The translations under genes and the position numbers were made by a program. A DNA stretch of 64,000 nucleotides, taken from positions 1,136,856 to 1,200,855 of the forward strand of contig OY282374.1 in assembly GCA_958295815.1 (NCBI GenBank), written 5' to 3'. The stretch is from Candidatus Poribacteria bacterium (GTDB taxonomy: Bacteria > Poribacteria > WGA-4E > WGA-3G). The notes under the pieces are model-generated. The model was not told the DNA's origin, ran no database searches, and worked only from the letters and a program-made list of their open reading frames with translations. Position 1 is the first letter of the stretch. Every line of letters begins with the position of its first letter. Shown piece after piece: positions 1-8,529 of the stretch.

Positions 1-18
1 GAAGGAAGGACACAGTAA

Positions 19-40
19 AACCTGCTGCTGACAGCAGGTT
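19..40. terminator. Perfect 9-bp hairpin at window edge, possible terminator
   Basis: The arms AACCTGCTG (19-27) and CAGCAGGTT (32-40) pair perfectly around a CTGA loop. Read on the minus strand the stem is followed by TTTT; on the plus strand there is no T run. It may end a gene lying left of the window or be a stray repeat. The flanking gene is not visible, so the role is a guess. Confidence 0.35.
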
Positions 41-50
41 GTCAGGTGTG

Positions 51-91
51 GGTTAAAGAGATTTTTGATTTATCCGAATCACCTCTTAACC
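51..91 (+). repeat. Leader palindrome, copy A
   Basis: The arms GGTTAAAGAG (51-60) and CTCTTAACC (83-91) pair with one bulged A. An inner helix TGATT/AATCA lies within the loop. The right arm runs on into CGATAGCCGATAGCCAAT. It ends about 40 nt before the ATG of the DUF5069 gene and is related to copies B, C, D and half-copy E elsewhere in the window. Confidence 0.55.
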
Positions 92-132
92 GATAGCCGA
101 TAGCCAATATGCCATTAAAGGAGGTGAAACAA

Positions 133-378
133 ATGGCTCTCGATTGGAAACCAAGACACCGGGATATGATTATCGGAGATATCCGATGGTTAGCCAGAAT
201 TGCCGATAAAGCCAGTGCGAAACTGCAGGGCATCATCGGTGAGTATATCTATCCGTGACCGCAAGATAAGCTGTTCCTGGAGGAACACAAAGTAAGTGCT
301 GAGGAATTCGTTGAAATGGTAAAAAATAACCCCTCAGACGATGAAATGATCGCCGCTATGAAAGCGTTGGATCGTTAG
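133..378 (+). CDS. DUF5069 family protein with in-frame TGA (putative selenoprotein)
   Basis: ATG at 133 follows a strong AAAGGAGGTG site. The frame is open to a TAG at 376-378 except for one TGA at 256-258 (codon 42); readthrough gives 81 residues. Both halves look like one small DUF5069 domain: the RHRDMIIGDIRWLARIADK start, then KLQGIIGEYIYP before the TGA, and PQDKLFLEEH with an acidic C-terminus (NNPSDDEMIAA) after it. As I remember the family, the residue after GEY-hydrophobic-x is Cys followed by Pro, so the TGA sits where Cys is expected and would be read as selenocysteine. A hairpin that fits a bacterial SECIS follows the TGA. The function of DUF5069 is not known to me. The alternative is a gene broken by one nonsense mutation, but no other lesion is visible in the second half. 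Confidence 0.6.
256..287 (+). promoter_or_regulatory. UGA codon plus SECIS-like hairpin
   Basis: TGTTCC (272-277) and GGAACA (282-287) pair perfectly and enclose a TGGA loop. There are 19 nt between the TGA (256-258) and the loop, and the second loop base is G. Known bacterial SECIS elements lie directly after the UGA, with roughly 16-37 nt to the apical loop and a G among its first two bases, so this fits. The hairpin is inside the coding frame, as bacterial SECIS elements are. Selenocysteine insertion would need selA, selB, selC and selD elsewhere in the genome. Confidence 0.5.
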
Positions 379-397
379 CGAAGAAATTGTCAGTTGT

Positions 398-452
398 CGG
401 TCATCGGTTAAGAAGTGACTTGGGGAAGTCCAGACCTCTTAACCGATGACCG
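398..452 (+). repeat. Leader palindrome, copy B (16-bp perfect arms)
   Basis: CGGTCATCGGTTAAGA (398-413) and TCTTAACCGATGACCG (437-452) are perfect inverted repeats with a 23-nt loop. The loop contains its own GACTT-GGGG-AAGTC helix. Outside the perfect arms, ATTGTCAGTTGT on the left and ATAGCCAATAACCGACAAT on the right continue an imperfect palindrome. The element ends just before the pheA ribosome-binding site. It belongs to the same family as copy A. Confidence 0.7.
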
Positions 453-494
453 ATAGCCAATAACCGACAATTAATAACACGGAGACCGATTTCT

Positions 495-1562
495 TTGGAA
501 TTAAAAGACTACCGTGACCAGATTAACAAGATTGACGACCAGATTTTGGAGCTTCTACAGAAGCGAGCAGAGATTTCCAAGCAGGTCGGTGCAGTAAAGG
601 CGGAAACAGGGGTTGCCAACGTCTATGTCCCGCATCGACACAAGCAGGTCATTGAACGCTTAAAAGCACAAAATCAAGGCGCATTTCCCGAAAGCGCATT
701 GGAGGCGATCTGGACAGAAATTTTATCTGCCTCTCGTTCCCTCCAAGAGCCAGAGCGGGTGGCTTTCCTTGGACCTGTCGGTAGTTTCGGGCACTTGGCA
801 AGTTTATGTCATTTTGGTTCAGCAGCTGAGTTAATCCCTGTCCGTCCGCAGATTGACGTCTTTACCGAGGTTGAGTCGGGTAGAGCGGACTACGGCGTGG
901 TGGCTATTGAAAATTCCGTGCAAGGTACTGTTCGCGATGTTTTAGAACGTTTCCAACACACACCATTGTGGATTTGTGCCGAGACATTCCAACCGATAAA
1001 GCAGCACCTGTTATCAAAGTCGCCGCTTACCGAAATTAAGCGTATCTATTCGCACCCTCAACCTTTCGCACAATGCCGAACGTGGTTAAGTCGACACATG
1101 GGTAACATAGAGCAGGTCGAGGTTGTTAGCACCTCCGACGCAGCGCGTCAAGCGGCACAGGAGCCGAATACGGCTGCCATTGCCAGCCAACTCGCAAGTG
1201 AAATTTACCAGGTCCCGATTGTCGCGGATGCTATTATGGATGATCCAAATAATACAACCCGCTTCTTCATCATTGGAAGCCAGGTCGCAGATCCAAGCGG
1301 ACATGACCGGACTTCGCTTTTTTTCTCAATTCGAGACAAAGTCGGGGCTTTGCACCAAGCCCTCGGTGTTTTGGAGAAAGCCCAGTTGAATCTGAATTAT
1401 TTAGAATCTCTGCCGTCGCGAGCCAAACCGTGGGAGTATATCTTCTTCGCTGAGATGGAGGGTCATATTGTAGACGAACGCGTCATCATAGCACTTGAGC
1501 AGCTTGAAGAATTGTGTCGGAACGTCAATGTCCTCGGATCCTATCCGCGCGGAACTCCTTAA
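495..1562 (+). CDS. pheA: Bifunctional chorismate mutase / prephenate dehydratase
   Basis: It would convert chorismate to prephenate and then to phenylpyruvate for phenylalanine synthesis in the cytoplasm. Residues 1-90 are an AroQ-type chorismate mutase helix bundle (DYRDQINKIDDQILELLQKR). Residues 91-265 are the prephenate dehydratase domain, with FLGPVGSFGHLA at 91, AIENSVQGTV at 137 and the catalytic TTRFF at 254. Residues 272-350 form an ACT domain for phenylalanine feedback, with ESLPSRAKPWEY in place of the usual ESRP region. At 355 residues it has normal P-protein length. The start is TTG, chosen because CGGAG lies upstream and the mutase domain begins there; no in-frame ATG fits. Its TAA overlaps the ATG of queG by one base, so the two are probably translated together. 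Confidence 0.93.
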   Translation: MELKDYRDQINKIDDQILELLQKRAEISKQVGAVKAETGVANVYVPHRHKQVIERLKAQNQGAFPESALEAIWTEILSASRSLQEPERVAFLGPVGSFGHLASLCHFGSAAELIPVRPQIDVFTEVESGRADYGVVAIENSVQGTVRDVLERFQHTPLWICAETFQPIKQHLLSKSPLTEIKRIYSHPQPFAQCRTWLSRHMGNIEQVEVVSTSDAARQAAQEPNTAAIASQLASEIYQVPIVADAIMDDPNNTTRFFIIGSQVADPSGHDRTSLFFSIRDKVGALHQALGVLEKAQLNLNYLESLPSRAKPWEYIFFAEMEGHIVDERVIIALEQLEELCRNVNVLGSYPRGTP

Positions 1563-2692
1563 TGTTAACTCTAACTCAGCAAATTCATGGGCGTGCAAAT
1601 GAACTCGGATTTGAGCTTGTTGGGGTAACCCCGGCAGCGCACAGCGAAACAATCGCGCGGTATCGGCAGTGGATAGAAAACGGATATGCCGGGAAGATGT
1701 CCTATCTCGAAAGGCATCTCCCACTCAAAGCAGATGTCCGGCAACTGCTCACAGAGGCAAAATCTGTTATTAGCCTCGCAATGAACTATTATACCTTGGA
1801 TCCACCGAAAGCACACGCAGCGGATCCAGAGCGCGGACAAATCTCTCGTTATGCTTGGGGCGATGACTATCACGAACTAATCCGTGGACGACTTTTAGAT
1901 CTTGTCGAATTTATTAAGCAGACTGCTGAAGACGAATTAAAAACAAGGGTTTGTGTCGATACCGCTCCTGTTATCGAAAGGGAGTATGCTCAAAAGGCTG
2001 GTATCGGTTGGATCGGAAAGAATACCAATTTGATTCATTGGCGTTCCGGTTCTTGGTATTTCCTTTCTGAGATCTTGGTGAATATCGATTTGGAATCAGA
2101 AACGCCCCCGCTCCGGGGCAGTTGTGGCACTTGTACGCGCTGCATTGAGGAATGTCCAACAGACGCTATTATTGAGCCGAACGTTCTTGATTCTCGACTC
2201 TGTATCTCTTATCTTACGATTGAACTCAAGGAGAGTATTCCAAAGCATCTTCGTCCTAAAATGGGGAACCTGATTTTTGGGTGTGACATCTGCCAAGAGG
2301 TATGTCCATGGAATAGCAAAGCCGTGCCGACAGACGAACCTGGATTCCACCCACGTAACGGGAACCTTACCCCTAAGTTGTTGTCACTTATTGGTATGAC
2401 ACAACAGGAATTTAGTAGGCGGTTCAAGGGGAGTCCTATCAAACGGGCGAAACGTCGTGGCTTCTTGCGAAATGTCCTTGTTGCTATCGGTAATTGGGGA
2501 GAGCACCGAGCTATTCCGGCACTCAAAGGTGCATTGGCGGATGACGAACCTTTGATTCGCAGCCACGCTGCGTGGGCATTGGGGAGAATTGGAGGCGAAA
2601 CCGCCAGACAAATATTACAGACGCAATTGACCATTGAAACTGAACAGGATGTTGTTACTGAAATTCAGGACGCTCTTTTAGAAACGGGATGA
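1562..2692 (+). CDS. queG: Epoxyqueuosine reductase QueG
   Basis: QueG performs the last step of queuosine synthesis, reducing epoxyqueuosine in tRNA with a cobalamin cofactor and two [4Fe-4S] clusters. The 376-residue protein has the conserved VDTAPVIER segment with the catalytic Asp (about 133). It has a first ferredoxin cluster CGTCTRCIEECP (Cys188, 191, 194, 198) and a second CDICQEVCPW (Cys241, 244, 248). The C-terminus carries HEAT-like helices (HSAWALGRIG pattern), as in many QueG proteins. The ATG at 1562 was preferred over an upstream in-frame start inside pheA because the family N-terminus begins there and it overlaps the pheA stop. queF, another queuosine gene, lies about 25 kb away. 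Confidence 0.93.
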   Translation: MLTLTQQIHGRANELGFELVGVTPAAHSETIARYRQWIENGYAGKMSYLERHLPLKADVRQLLTEAKSVISLAMNYYTLDPPKAHAADPERGQISRYAWGDDYHELIRGRLLDLVEFIKQTAEDELKTRVCVDTAPVIEREYAQKAGIGWIGKNTNLIHWRSGSWYFLSEILVNIDLESETPPLRGSCGTCTRCIEECPTDAIIEPNVLDSRLCISYLTIELKESIPKHLRPKMGNLIFGCDICQEVCPWNSKAVPTDEPGFHPRNGNLTPKLLSLIGMTQQEFSRRFKGSPIKRAKRRGFLRNVLVAIGNWGEHRAIPALKGALADDEPLIRSHAAWALGRIGGETARQILQTQLTIETEQDVVTEIQDALLETG

Positions 2693-2714
2693 TCATCAAG
2701 GAGAAACGAAAAAA

Positions 2715-3335
2715 ATGAGTGAGATAACAGCTGAACATCAATTCCCCGCACCCGGTGCTGGCACAAATGGACTCGCATGGCACAACGCATCACTCTGGAG
2801 TGTTGAGGGTGTTGGACCTATCCACAAAATCAATCCTGAAACCGGCGAGGTTGAGCTAACGCTCTCACCTTCCTATCCCGGCGGTGCTGGTATAGAATGG
2901 GATGGTGAGCATCTCTGGTATAACAGTATATGGCAGCAAACTTTTTACAAACTCACAATTCCTGAGTTGGAAGTCGTTACGACTTTCAGTTCACCCGGAG
3001 AAGGACCGCACGGATTGGCATGGGATGGTGAGCATCTCTGGAGTGTTGACATGAATACTGGTCGTTTCGTGAAACAGTGTCCTGAAACCGGCGATATTCT
3101 TGCTGAACTGTCAACACCGGGTGGTCGTGCACACGGACTTGCATGGGATGGGGAAGCACTTTGGAATGCCGATACAAATGACCACATCGTTTACCGAATC
3201 CATCCAGAATCTGGTGAGGTGCTCAATAAGGTTTCATGTCCCAGTGAACCACACGGGCTTACTTGGGATGGCACATCGTTGTGGTACGGCGATGATTCCG
3301 CAAAGGTAATCTGTAGACTCAGTGTGTCCGAATAA
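2715..3335 (+). CDS. Small beta-propeller-like repeat protein
   Basis: I do not recognise a named family. The 206 residues consist of about five repeats of 40-45 residues with the core HGLAWDGEHLWSVD or a close variant, alternating with segments such as INPETGEVELTLS. This is the pattern of an NHL/Vgb-like or glutamine-cyclotransferase-like beta-propeller. No signal peptide or catalytic motif is evident, so it is probably cytoplasmic and may bind a ligand or protein. An AAGGAG site precedes the ATG and the gene starts 22 bp after queG, so it may be the last gene of the pheA-queG unit. Confidence 0.7.
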   Translation: MSEITAEHQFPAPGAGTNGLAWHNASLWSVEGVGPIHKINPETGEVELTLSPSYPGGAGIEWDGEHLWYNSIWQQTFYKLTIPELEVVTTFSSPGEGPHGLAWDGEHLWSVDMNTGRFVKQCPETGDILAELSTPGGRAHGLAWDGEALWNADTNDHIVYRIHPESGEVLNKVSCPSEPHGLTWDGTSLWYGDDSAKVICRLSVSE

Positions 3336-3635
3336 AGCCTATTGGGAAGCACGGAAATCGCAGATAACCGATGGAACCTGGGCGCGGATAGGACTTTTGG
3401 GTGGTTGGAGTGTTTGGTAGACAAATAGCGTGGCGCGAACTAATATTTGGGGATAAAAACCAAGTTTCTGTGATTTTCCTAAAATAATGCACCTTTTTCG
3501 CTTAGAAATTGTGTCATTAAGAATAGGAGTCTTAATATACAACGGAGAAAACAGAACAGAATCTCCGAAGCAAAATCAGCTATTCCTTTCAGTCTGATGA
3601 AACTAAGGTAACGTAAAATAGCGAGGGAGAGAGCA
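3336..3635. other. Gene-free spacer before the FG-GAP gene
   Basis: No coding region or convincing terminator was seen. A weak plus-strand promoter candidate (TTGTGT, 18-bp spacer, TAATAT) lies at 3509-3538. GAGGGAGAG just before the GTG start of the next gene is its ribosome-binding site. Confidence 0.3.
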
Positions 3636-6419
3636 GTGAGAAAATTACAAATAGTTATACTAACTCTATTCTTCGGAATCGGGGCGGTCATGCAAAGCAG
3701 TGCTGACCGGGTGCAACTCAACACGAGTGCCGCTGTCATCCAAGACAATCTTGGTGCGAGTGTCGGTATCAGTGGCGATTATGCACTGGTGGGTGTTCCG
3801 AAAGATGACACCGACCACGGCAGAGATGTTGGTTCGATTCAAGTCTTTATTCGGGCTGAAGCCGGGTGGACACAACATCAAAAACTGAGTGCCAGCGATG
3901 CCGCAAGTGGAGATCGATTCGGCGCAGCACTCGCTGTGAGCGGCGATTATGCCATCGTGGGGGCACCGAAACAGGATGCCGTTGGGACGAACTCAGGTGC
4001 TGCATATATTTTTCAGCGACAAGATACTGAATGGGTGGAACAAGCCAAACTCGTCGCTGATGACGGAACGCACGGCGACTATTTCGGCATCTCTGTCGCA
4101 ATGGATGGCGATACCGTTCTCGTTGGGGCGCATCGCTCAAATGAACCCTTTGCAGATGGAGGGTCGGTCTATGTCTTTGAGCGGATCGGGAGAAGTTGGT
4201 ACCAGACATCAAGAATTGTAGCTCCAGATGGCAGTCATTTTGCCTACTTTGGATTTTCTGTTGGGTATGATGCCGGTACGAATACTGCTATCATTGGCGC
4301 GATTCGTGATGATGAAGCCGGTTTTGATTCCGGGTCCGCCTATGTCTTCGTGCGGGATCTATCCGGATGGGCACTTCAAACAAAACTCATTGGGAACAAT
4401 ACTAAAGACGAAGATCACTACGGCTACGCAGTGGATATTGATGGCGATTTCGCTATTGTGACTTCACCTCGCAACAGGGGCACTGGTGCGGCTTATATTT
4501 ATAAACGCGAAGGCACGGAATGGAAGCAAAAAAGGAACCGCATTCGGATCCGTATGATGCCGATTGACCATGACGGGGCAACCTCTTTCGGTGTTTCTGT
4601 TGACATCAGCGGGACAACTGCTGTCATTGGAGCAACAGGAGCCATAGTTGGTGAAGAAGAAACTGGTGCTGCGTACATCTTTACAGAGAATGAACCACCT
4701 TTTTGGAACCAACATACGAAGTTAACGTCAGGTGATAGACAGAGTGGCGATCAACTGGGGTATGCTGTTGCTATTAGTGGAAACGAGATTATCGCCGGGG
4801 CACCGTGGCATGATGCAGGTGGAAAGGCTTCCGGTGCTGGTTATATTTTTCAACAGAATGAAGAGGCAAGGTGGGTAGAGAGCGGTAAGTTGAGTGACGG
4901 AGAAACTGCTTCTGAGGATCAATTTGGGACTTCCGTCGCTATCAGCGGCAATATTGCTGTTTCTGGCGCACAACAAGCCGATGACCTCGCGCCCAATTCC
5001 GGTGCCGCATATATTTTTGAGCGCAGCGGCACGGTCTGGATACAACGCGGGAAACTCATCGCTGACGACGGAAAGGCTGGGGACCTATTAGGAAATGCTG
5101 TCGCTATCAGTGGCGAAACAATTCTTGTCGGGGCACCCGGGGTTGATGATGCTGGACCCGAATCCGGGGCGGCGTATGTTTTCGTGCGCGCCGGTGATGA
5201 ATGGATTCAACAGGCGAAACTCATTGGGGCTGATCTCGAAATCTTTGATCGGTTCGGGTCAAATGTTGCCATACATGAGAATACAGCGATAGTTGGTGCC
5301 TATGGAAAAGATGAAGTTGGCACAGATTCTGGTGCCGCATACATCTTTGTTCGAAACGGTGCCTCTTGGACGCAGCAGGCAAAACTGACCCCCCGGGATG
5401 CTGTACCGGGAGACCATTTTGGATTTGCTGTTGCTGTTAATGAGAATTATGCACTCGTCGGGGCGTACTTGAGTGACGCAGCAGGACCCGATTCAGGTTC
5501 AGCCTATCTCTTTGCACGCAACGGTGCTACATGGATACAGAACCAACAGCTTATTCCGAGTGATATTAGTATTGGTGACCAATTCGGCTATGCTGTTGAT
5601 ATGGTCGAGGGTGCTGCTATTATTGGGTCTCCTAAAGAAAATCGAAATCAAGAAGACATGGGTGCCGCTTATGTTTTTGTGGAGACACGAGAGGCTTGGG
5701 CGCAGCAAGCCAAACTTACTGCAAATGATTCCGAAACCGGAGACGAATTTGGGATAGCGGTCTCACTCCACGAAGACACCGCAATTGTTGGGGCATGGAA
5801 AGACAATCATCCACTACTTGATCGCTGGGAAGACCCAACACCGCAAATCGACAAAGGCTCCGCTTATTCTTTTCTACGTGATGGGTTATCTTGGGTAGAG
5901 AAACGTCGAATTACTGCTAACGACACTAACCGAGCCGACCTATTTGGGGCATCCGTGGCAATCAAAGGTTCGTTTGCTATCGTCGGTGCTACAGGTAGTG
6001 ATAGCGCAGGGGGAAACTCAGGCTCCGCTTTTATCTTTAATCCGATTGATCTCGGGTTCCGTTCTGCAGAAATACCTTTTTCTGTTGACCCGACATCGAA
6101 GACGCTCACTACACTTGCGCATATTAAACAGACAACTATTTTCCAGAATTACCCCAATCCGTTTAACCCCGAAACTTGGTTCCCCTATAATCTGGCGGAG
6201 TCAGCGGAGGTCGTTGTGAAAATCTACGATGTCCATGGGGCACTGGTGCGTCAGTTGGATATCGGGTTACAACAACCCGGCAGCTATCGCGGTCGCGAAA
6301 ATGCGGCGTACTGGGACGGCAGAGATGCGTCTGGAGAAATTGTCGCAAGTGGTATCTATTTCTATACCTTCACTGCTGGCGATTTTCAACGAACCCGCCG
6401 TATGGTAATTCTGAAGTAG
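3636..6419 (+). CDS. Exported FG-GAP repeat protein with FlgD/T9SS-like C-terminal tail
   Basis: This is probably a surface or secreted adhesion/structural protein. The N-terminus (KLQIVILTLFFGIGAVMQSS) is a signal peptide with cleavage likely near SSA-DR. I count 14 tandem repeats of about 50 residues built on GDxFGxSVAISGDxAIVGAP...SGAAYVF, the FG-GAP blade of integrin-alpha-like propellers; 14 would make two seven-bladed propellers. The last about 90 residues hold NYPNPFNPETWFPYNL, IYDVHGALVRQL, WDGRDASGE and a final RRMVILK. This is the FlgD-like/T9SS type A sorting tail, with the usual YPNPFNP start. The start is GTG behind GAGGGAGAG. The gene stands alone between a plus-strand cluster and a minus-strand operon. 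Confidence 0.85.
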   Translation: MRKLQIVILTLFFGIGAVMQSSADRVQLNTSAAVIQDNLGASVGISGDYALVGVPKDDTDHGRDVGSIQVFIRAEAGWTQHQKLSASDAASGDRFGAALAVSGDYAIVGAPKQDAVGTNSGAAYIFQRQDTEWVEQAKLVADDGTHGDYFGISVAMDGDTVLVGAHRSNEPFADGGSVYVFERIGRSWYQTSRIVAPDGSHFAYFGFSVGYDAGTNTAIIGAIRDDEAGFDSGSAYVFVRDLSGWALQTKLIGNNTKDEDHYGYAVDIDGDFAIVTSPRNRGTGAAYIYKREGTEWKQKRNRIRIRMMPIDHDGATSFGVSVDISGTTAVIGATGAIVGEEETGAAYIFTENEPPFWNQHTKLTSGDRQSGDQLGYAVAISGNEIIAGAPWHDAGGKASGAGYIFQQNEEARWVESGKLSDGETASEDQFGTSVAISGNIAVSGAQQADDLAPNSGAAYIFERSGTVWIQRGKLIADDGKAGDLLGNAVAISGETILVGAPGVDDAGPESGAAYVFVRAGDEWIQQAKLIGADLEIFDRFGSNVAIHENTAIVGAYGKDEVGTDSGAAYIFVRNGASWTQQAKLTPRDAVPGDHFGFAVAVNENYALVGAYLSDAAGPDSGSAYLFARNGATWIQNQQLIPSDISIGDQFGYAVDMVEGAAIIGSPKENRNQEDMGAAYVFVETREAWAQQAKLTANDSETGDEFGIAVSLHEDTAIVGAWKDNHPLLDRWEDPTPQIDKGSAYSFLRDGLSWVEKRRITANDTNRADLFGASVAIKGSFAIVGATGSDSAGGNSGSAFIFNPIDLGFRSAEIPFSVDPTSKTLTTLAHIKQTTIFQNYPNPFNPETWFPYNLAESAEVVVKIYDVHGALVRQLDIGLQQPGSYRGRENAAYWDGRDASGEIVASGIYFYTFTAGDFQRTRRMVILK

Positions 6420-6468
6420 GGATAGTTCTGTTTATAGGCAGCGGAATTGCCCTGGCAGTTGTGGCGCG

Positions 6469-7293
6469 TTATTCCCAGCGCGCCCACACGTTTGGTGTGA
6501 CATATCCTTCATCGATATACGGGTCTTGACCTGCGACCGGAATAACACCGCGGTAATTTCGCTGGCCCTTCCAACCTAACCACGATGCTGTTGAACAGTA
6601 GTGACTCACAAATATACGACGGAACTTATCACTGCGGTTCTTTTTGGAACGGTGTAAAAGGTAGCCGTTAAAAAAGAGAACACTGCCAGCGGACATCTCA
6701 ATCGGGATTTCGTCCCTGTCATCAAAACCGACCGCTTCGTGGCAGCTATCAAACTCATGGCGTTTATCGTGAGGTACCCGATCATAAATAACACCGGAGC
6801 GATGGCTATTCGGCAGGACCCAAAGGCATCCGTTTTCAACCGTCGCATCGTCTAATGTAATCCACACACCCAGAAGTGATCTATCCCGGGTCGGAATCGG
6901 ATGCTCATCTTGATGCCACGGGTTCCCTGTATGTCCAGGTACTTTGCTCAACATCATCGACTGCATGCACTTCACACCACCATCCCAAAACGGAATGTGT
7001 GCCCCTACAATCTCTCGAAGTACTTCACAGATTTTCGGGTGTTCGACGTAACGTCGCACCAATGGACTAAAAACATGTGGTTCACCGACGCACATGATTC
7101 TATCTAAGATTTCCATTTCGCTTGCTGTCTCTGGCATAGGTGGAATCGCCTCACACGTGTAATCTCCGCGAAAGATTTTCACCATCTCTGCTTTCAGATC
7201 ATTACATTCTTCCGTTGTAATTATATCTGGAAGCAATAAATAGCCATCGTTGATATAGGACTTTGCCCACACATTGGACTGCTCTTGTGCCAT
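6469..7293 (-). CDS. Phytanoyl-CoA dioxygenase (PhyH) family protein
   Basis: It is a predicted Fe(II)/2-oxoglutarate-dependent oxygenase of 274 residues, substrate unknown. The metal triad is visible as WHQDEHP (His and Asp) and a distal LHRSKKNRSD His with a following Arg for 2-oxoglutarate. The opening SYINDGYLLLPDIITTEE matches the usual PhyH N-terminus. The ATG is preceded by GAAGGA. It is the last gene of a minus-strand run after the discoidin lipoprotein, 81 bp away, which suggests co-transcription. It differs clearly from the MEFVQLT-type paralogues at 15.6 and 25.7 kb. Confidence 0.85.
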   Translation of the reverse strand: MAQEQSNVWAKSYINDGYLLLPDIITTEECNDLKAEMVKIFRGDYTCEAIPPMPETASEMEILDRIMCVGEPHVFSPLVRRYVEHPKICEVLREIVGAHIPFWDGGVKCMQSMMLSKVPGHTGNPWHQDEHPIPTRDRSLLGVWITLDDATVENGCLWVLPNSHRSGVIYDRVPHDKRHEFDSCHEAVGFDDRDEIPIEMSAGSVLFFNGYLLHRSKKNRSDKFRRIFVSHYCSTASWLGWKGQRNYRGVIPVAGQDPYIDEGYVTPNVWARWE

Positions 7294-7374
7294 TTTTAAA
7301 TCCTTCAGTGCTTGCGCAGAATTGGGTCGGGGACATACCTCTTGTAGGAGGGTTTGTAACCCCGACGCATTATT

Positions 7375-8478
7375 TTATTCTGCTCGTATAATCCGCCACG
7401 TTTCCGCCTCATTCGCGAAAACGAGTGTCAATTTGCCCGATGTTTGCTCAACTTTCCCGTTTGCTTTCGGACTATATTGCAATGTGTACCCACCGGTAAC
7501 AATCGCCGTATCGTCAGCAATGTTCGGGTGGATGTCAATGTCAGTCAGCGTCATGTCAATTTGATGATAAGCTTCAAAAAAATGTGATGCCTTCGTCTTA
7601 ACGTCTTGATATGTGCGTCCGTTGGATAAATAAGTTTCTGAGAAACAGGACATAACCTGCACCAGATCTGCCATATCGTATCCGAGTTCATATTGATTTA
7701 GGACGCGTTCAATAATTTCCTTAATCGTCGGTTCGGCTTGCTCTTTACCTTCCGGTGTTTCTACCAGAACGGAATGCGCTACGGCTTCCGGTGGTATGCC
7801 TTGGGCAATCTGCTTGAGCGTATGCACTTCTGGTGCGGCATAGCCCCAAACCTCTAACTCCATTACCCGCGCGATGCCATCCACCTCATACACCGGTCGC
7901 TTACCCGCCATGTGTTGGTAGTTCCGCACCGTATCATTTGAAGAAACCGGCACCAGTCGTATTTTGCTTGCAATTAGGCGTTGACGGATTTCGTGAATCC
8001 GTTTACCTTTGGTGTTATTCCGTGCTGTGTACTGCTTATCTTTCGTGTCCCCTGAGGGGATGAGTCCCCAACCCGTGCCGTGCCAATACTCAATCCGATA
8101 GTCTTTCAACCCGAATTGTGGTGCCGGATATTCCTCAGAGTCAATTGTCCACATGACAATCTTACGAATATCAATCGGTTTGGCGAGTGTCACAGATATG
8201 TAAGGACGTTTGTTCAGATCTGAAGTCCGTAGATGTTCTAAACTGCTTCCCCAACCACTTCCATCATCCCATGTCTCGGAGGTGGTATCACCGTCGATGA
8301 TTTCCCCCGCACGGTGATTTGGAACAGATTGTGAGGCTTCCGCAGTTGCTCCGTTCTGGCTCAGTGCGAAATTCGTAAGAGGCAACGGCGGTTCTAAAAG
8401 ATGTTCCTGCAAAGTTTGCGATTGACAACCTATCACTGAAGCTAAAAGCGTCAGGCATAGGATACATATACGAAGCAT
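7375..8478 (-). CDS. Lipoprotein with F5/8 type C-like and SnoaL-like domains
   Basis: The N-terminus is a lipoprotein signal ending in SVIGC (Cys18), so it should be anchored to a membrane. Residues about 35-215 look like a discoidin (F5/8 type C, carbohydrate-binding) domain: IIDGDTTSETWDDGSGWG, then KPYISVTLAKPIDIRKI-type strands and a final MELEVWGYA. Residues about 250-367 resemble an NTF2/SnoaL-type fold (IIERVLNQYELGYDMADL and GKLTLVFANEAETWRIIRAE). AGGAGG precedes the ATG. The gene follows the GH67-like gene by 51 bp, which supports a role in surface polysaccharide binding. No catalytic residue can be assigned. Confidence 0.7.
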   Translation of the reverse strand: MLRICILCLTLLASVIGCQSQTLQEHLLEPPLPLTNFALSQNGATAEASQSVPNHRAGEIIDGDTTSETWDDGSGWGSSLEHLRTSDLNKRPYISVTLAKPIDIRKIVMWTIDSEEYPAPQFGLKDYRIEYWHGTGWGLIPSGDTKDKQYTARNNTKGKRIHEIRQRLIASKIRLVPVSSNDTVRNYQHMAGKRPVYEVDGIARVMELEVWGYAAPEVHTLKQIAQGIPPEAVAHSVLVETPEGKEQAEPTIKEIIERVLNQYELGYDMADLVQVMSCFSETYLSNGRTYQDVKTKASHFFEAYHQIDMTLTDIDIHPNIADDTAIVTGGYTLQYSPKANGKVEQTSGKLTLVFANEAETWRIIRAE

Positions 8479-8529
8479 TGTTAACCTCCTTTATCACAAG
8501 CGTGCTTTGTGCACACTCCAGTTTTCTGT

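Noticed and set aside
42..236. Minus-strand 64-codon frame opposite the DUF5069 gene
   Set aside because: It is the mirror of a conserved domain on the plus strand and has no start signals.
3847..4212. Long antisense frame inside the FG-GAP gene
   Set aside because: A by-product of the repetitive coding sequence; there is no ribosome site and the sense frame is clearly real.
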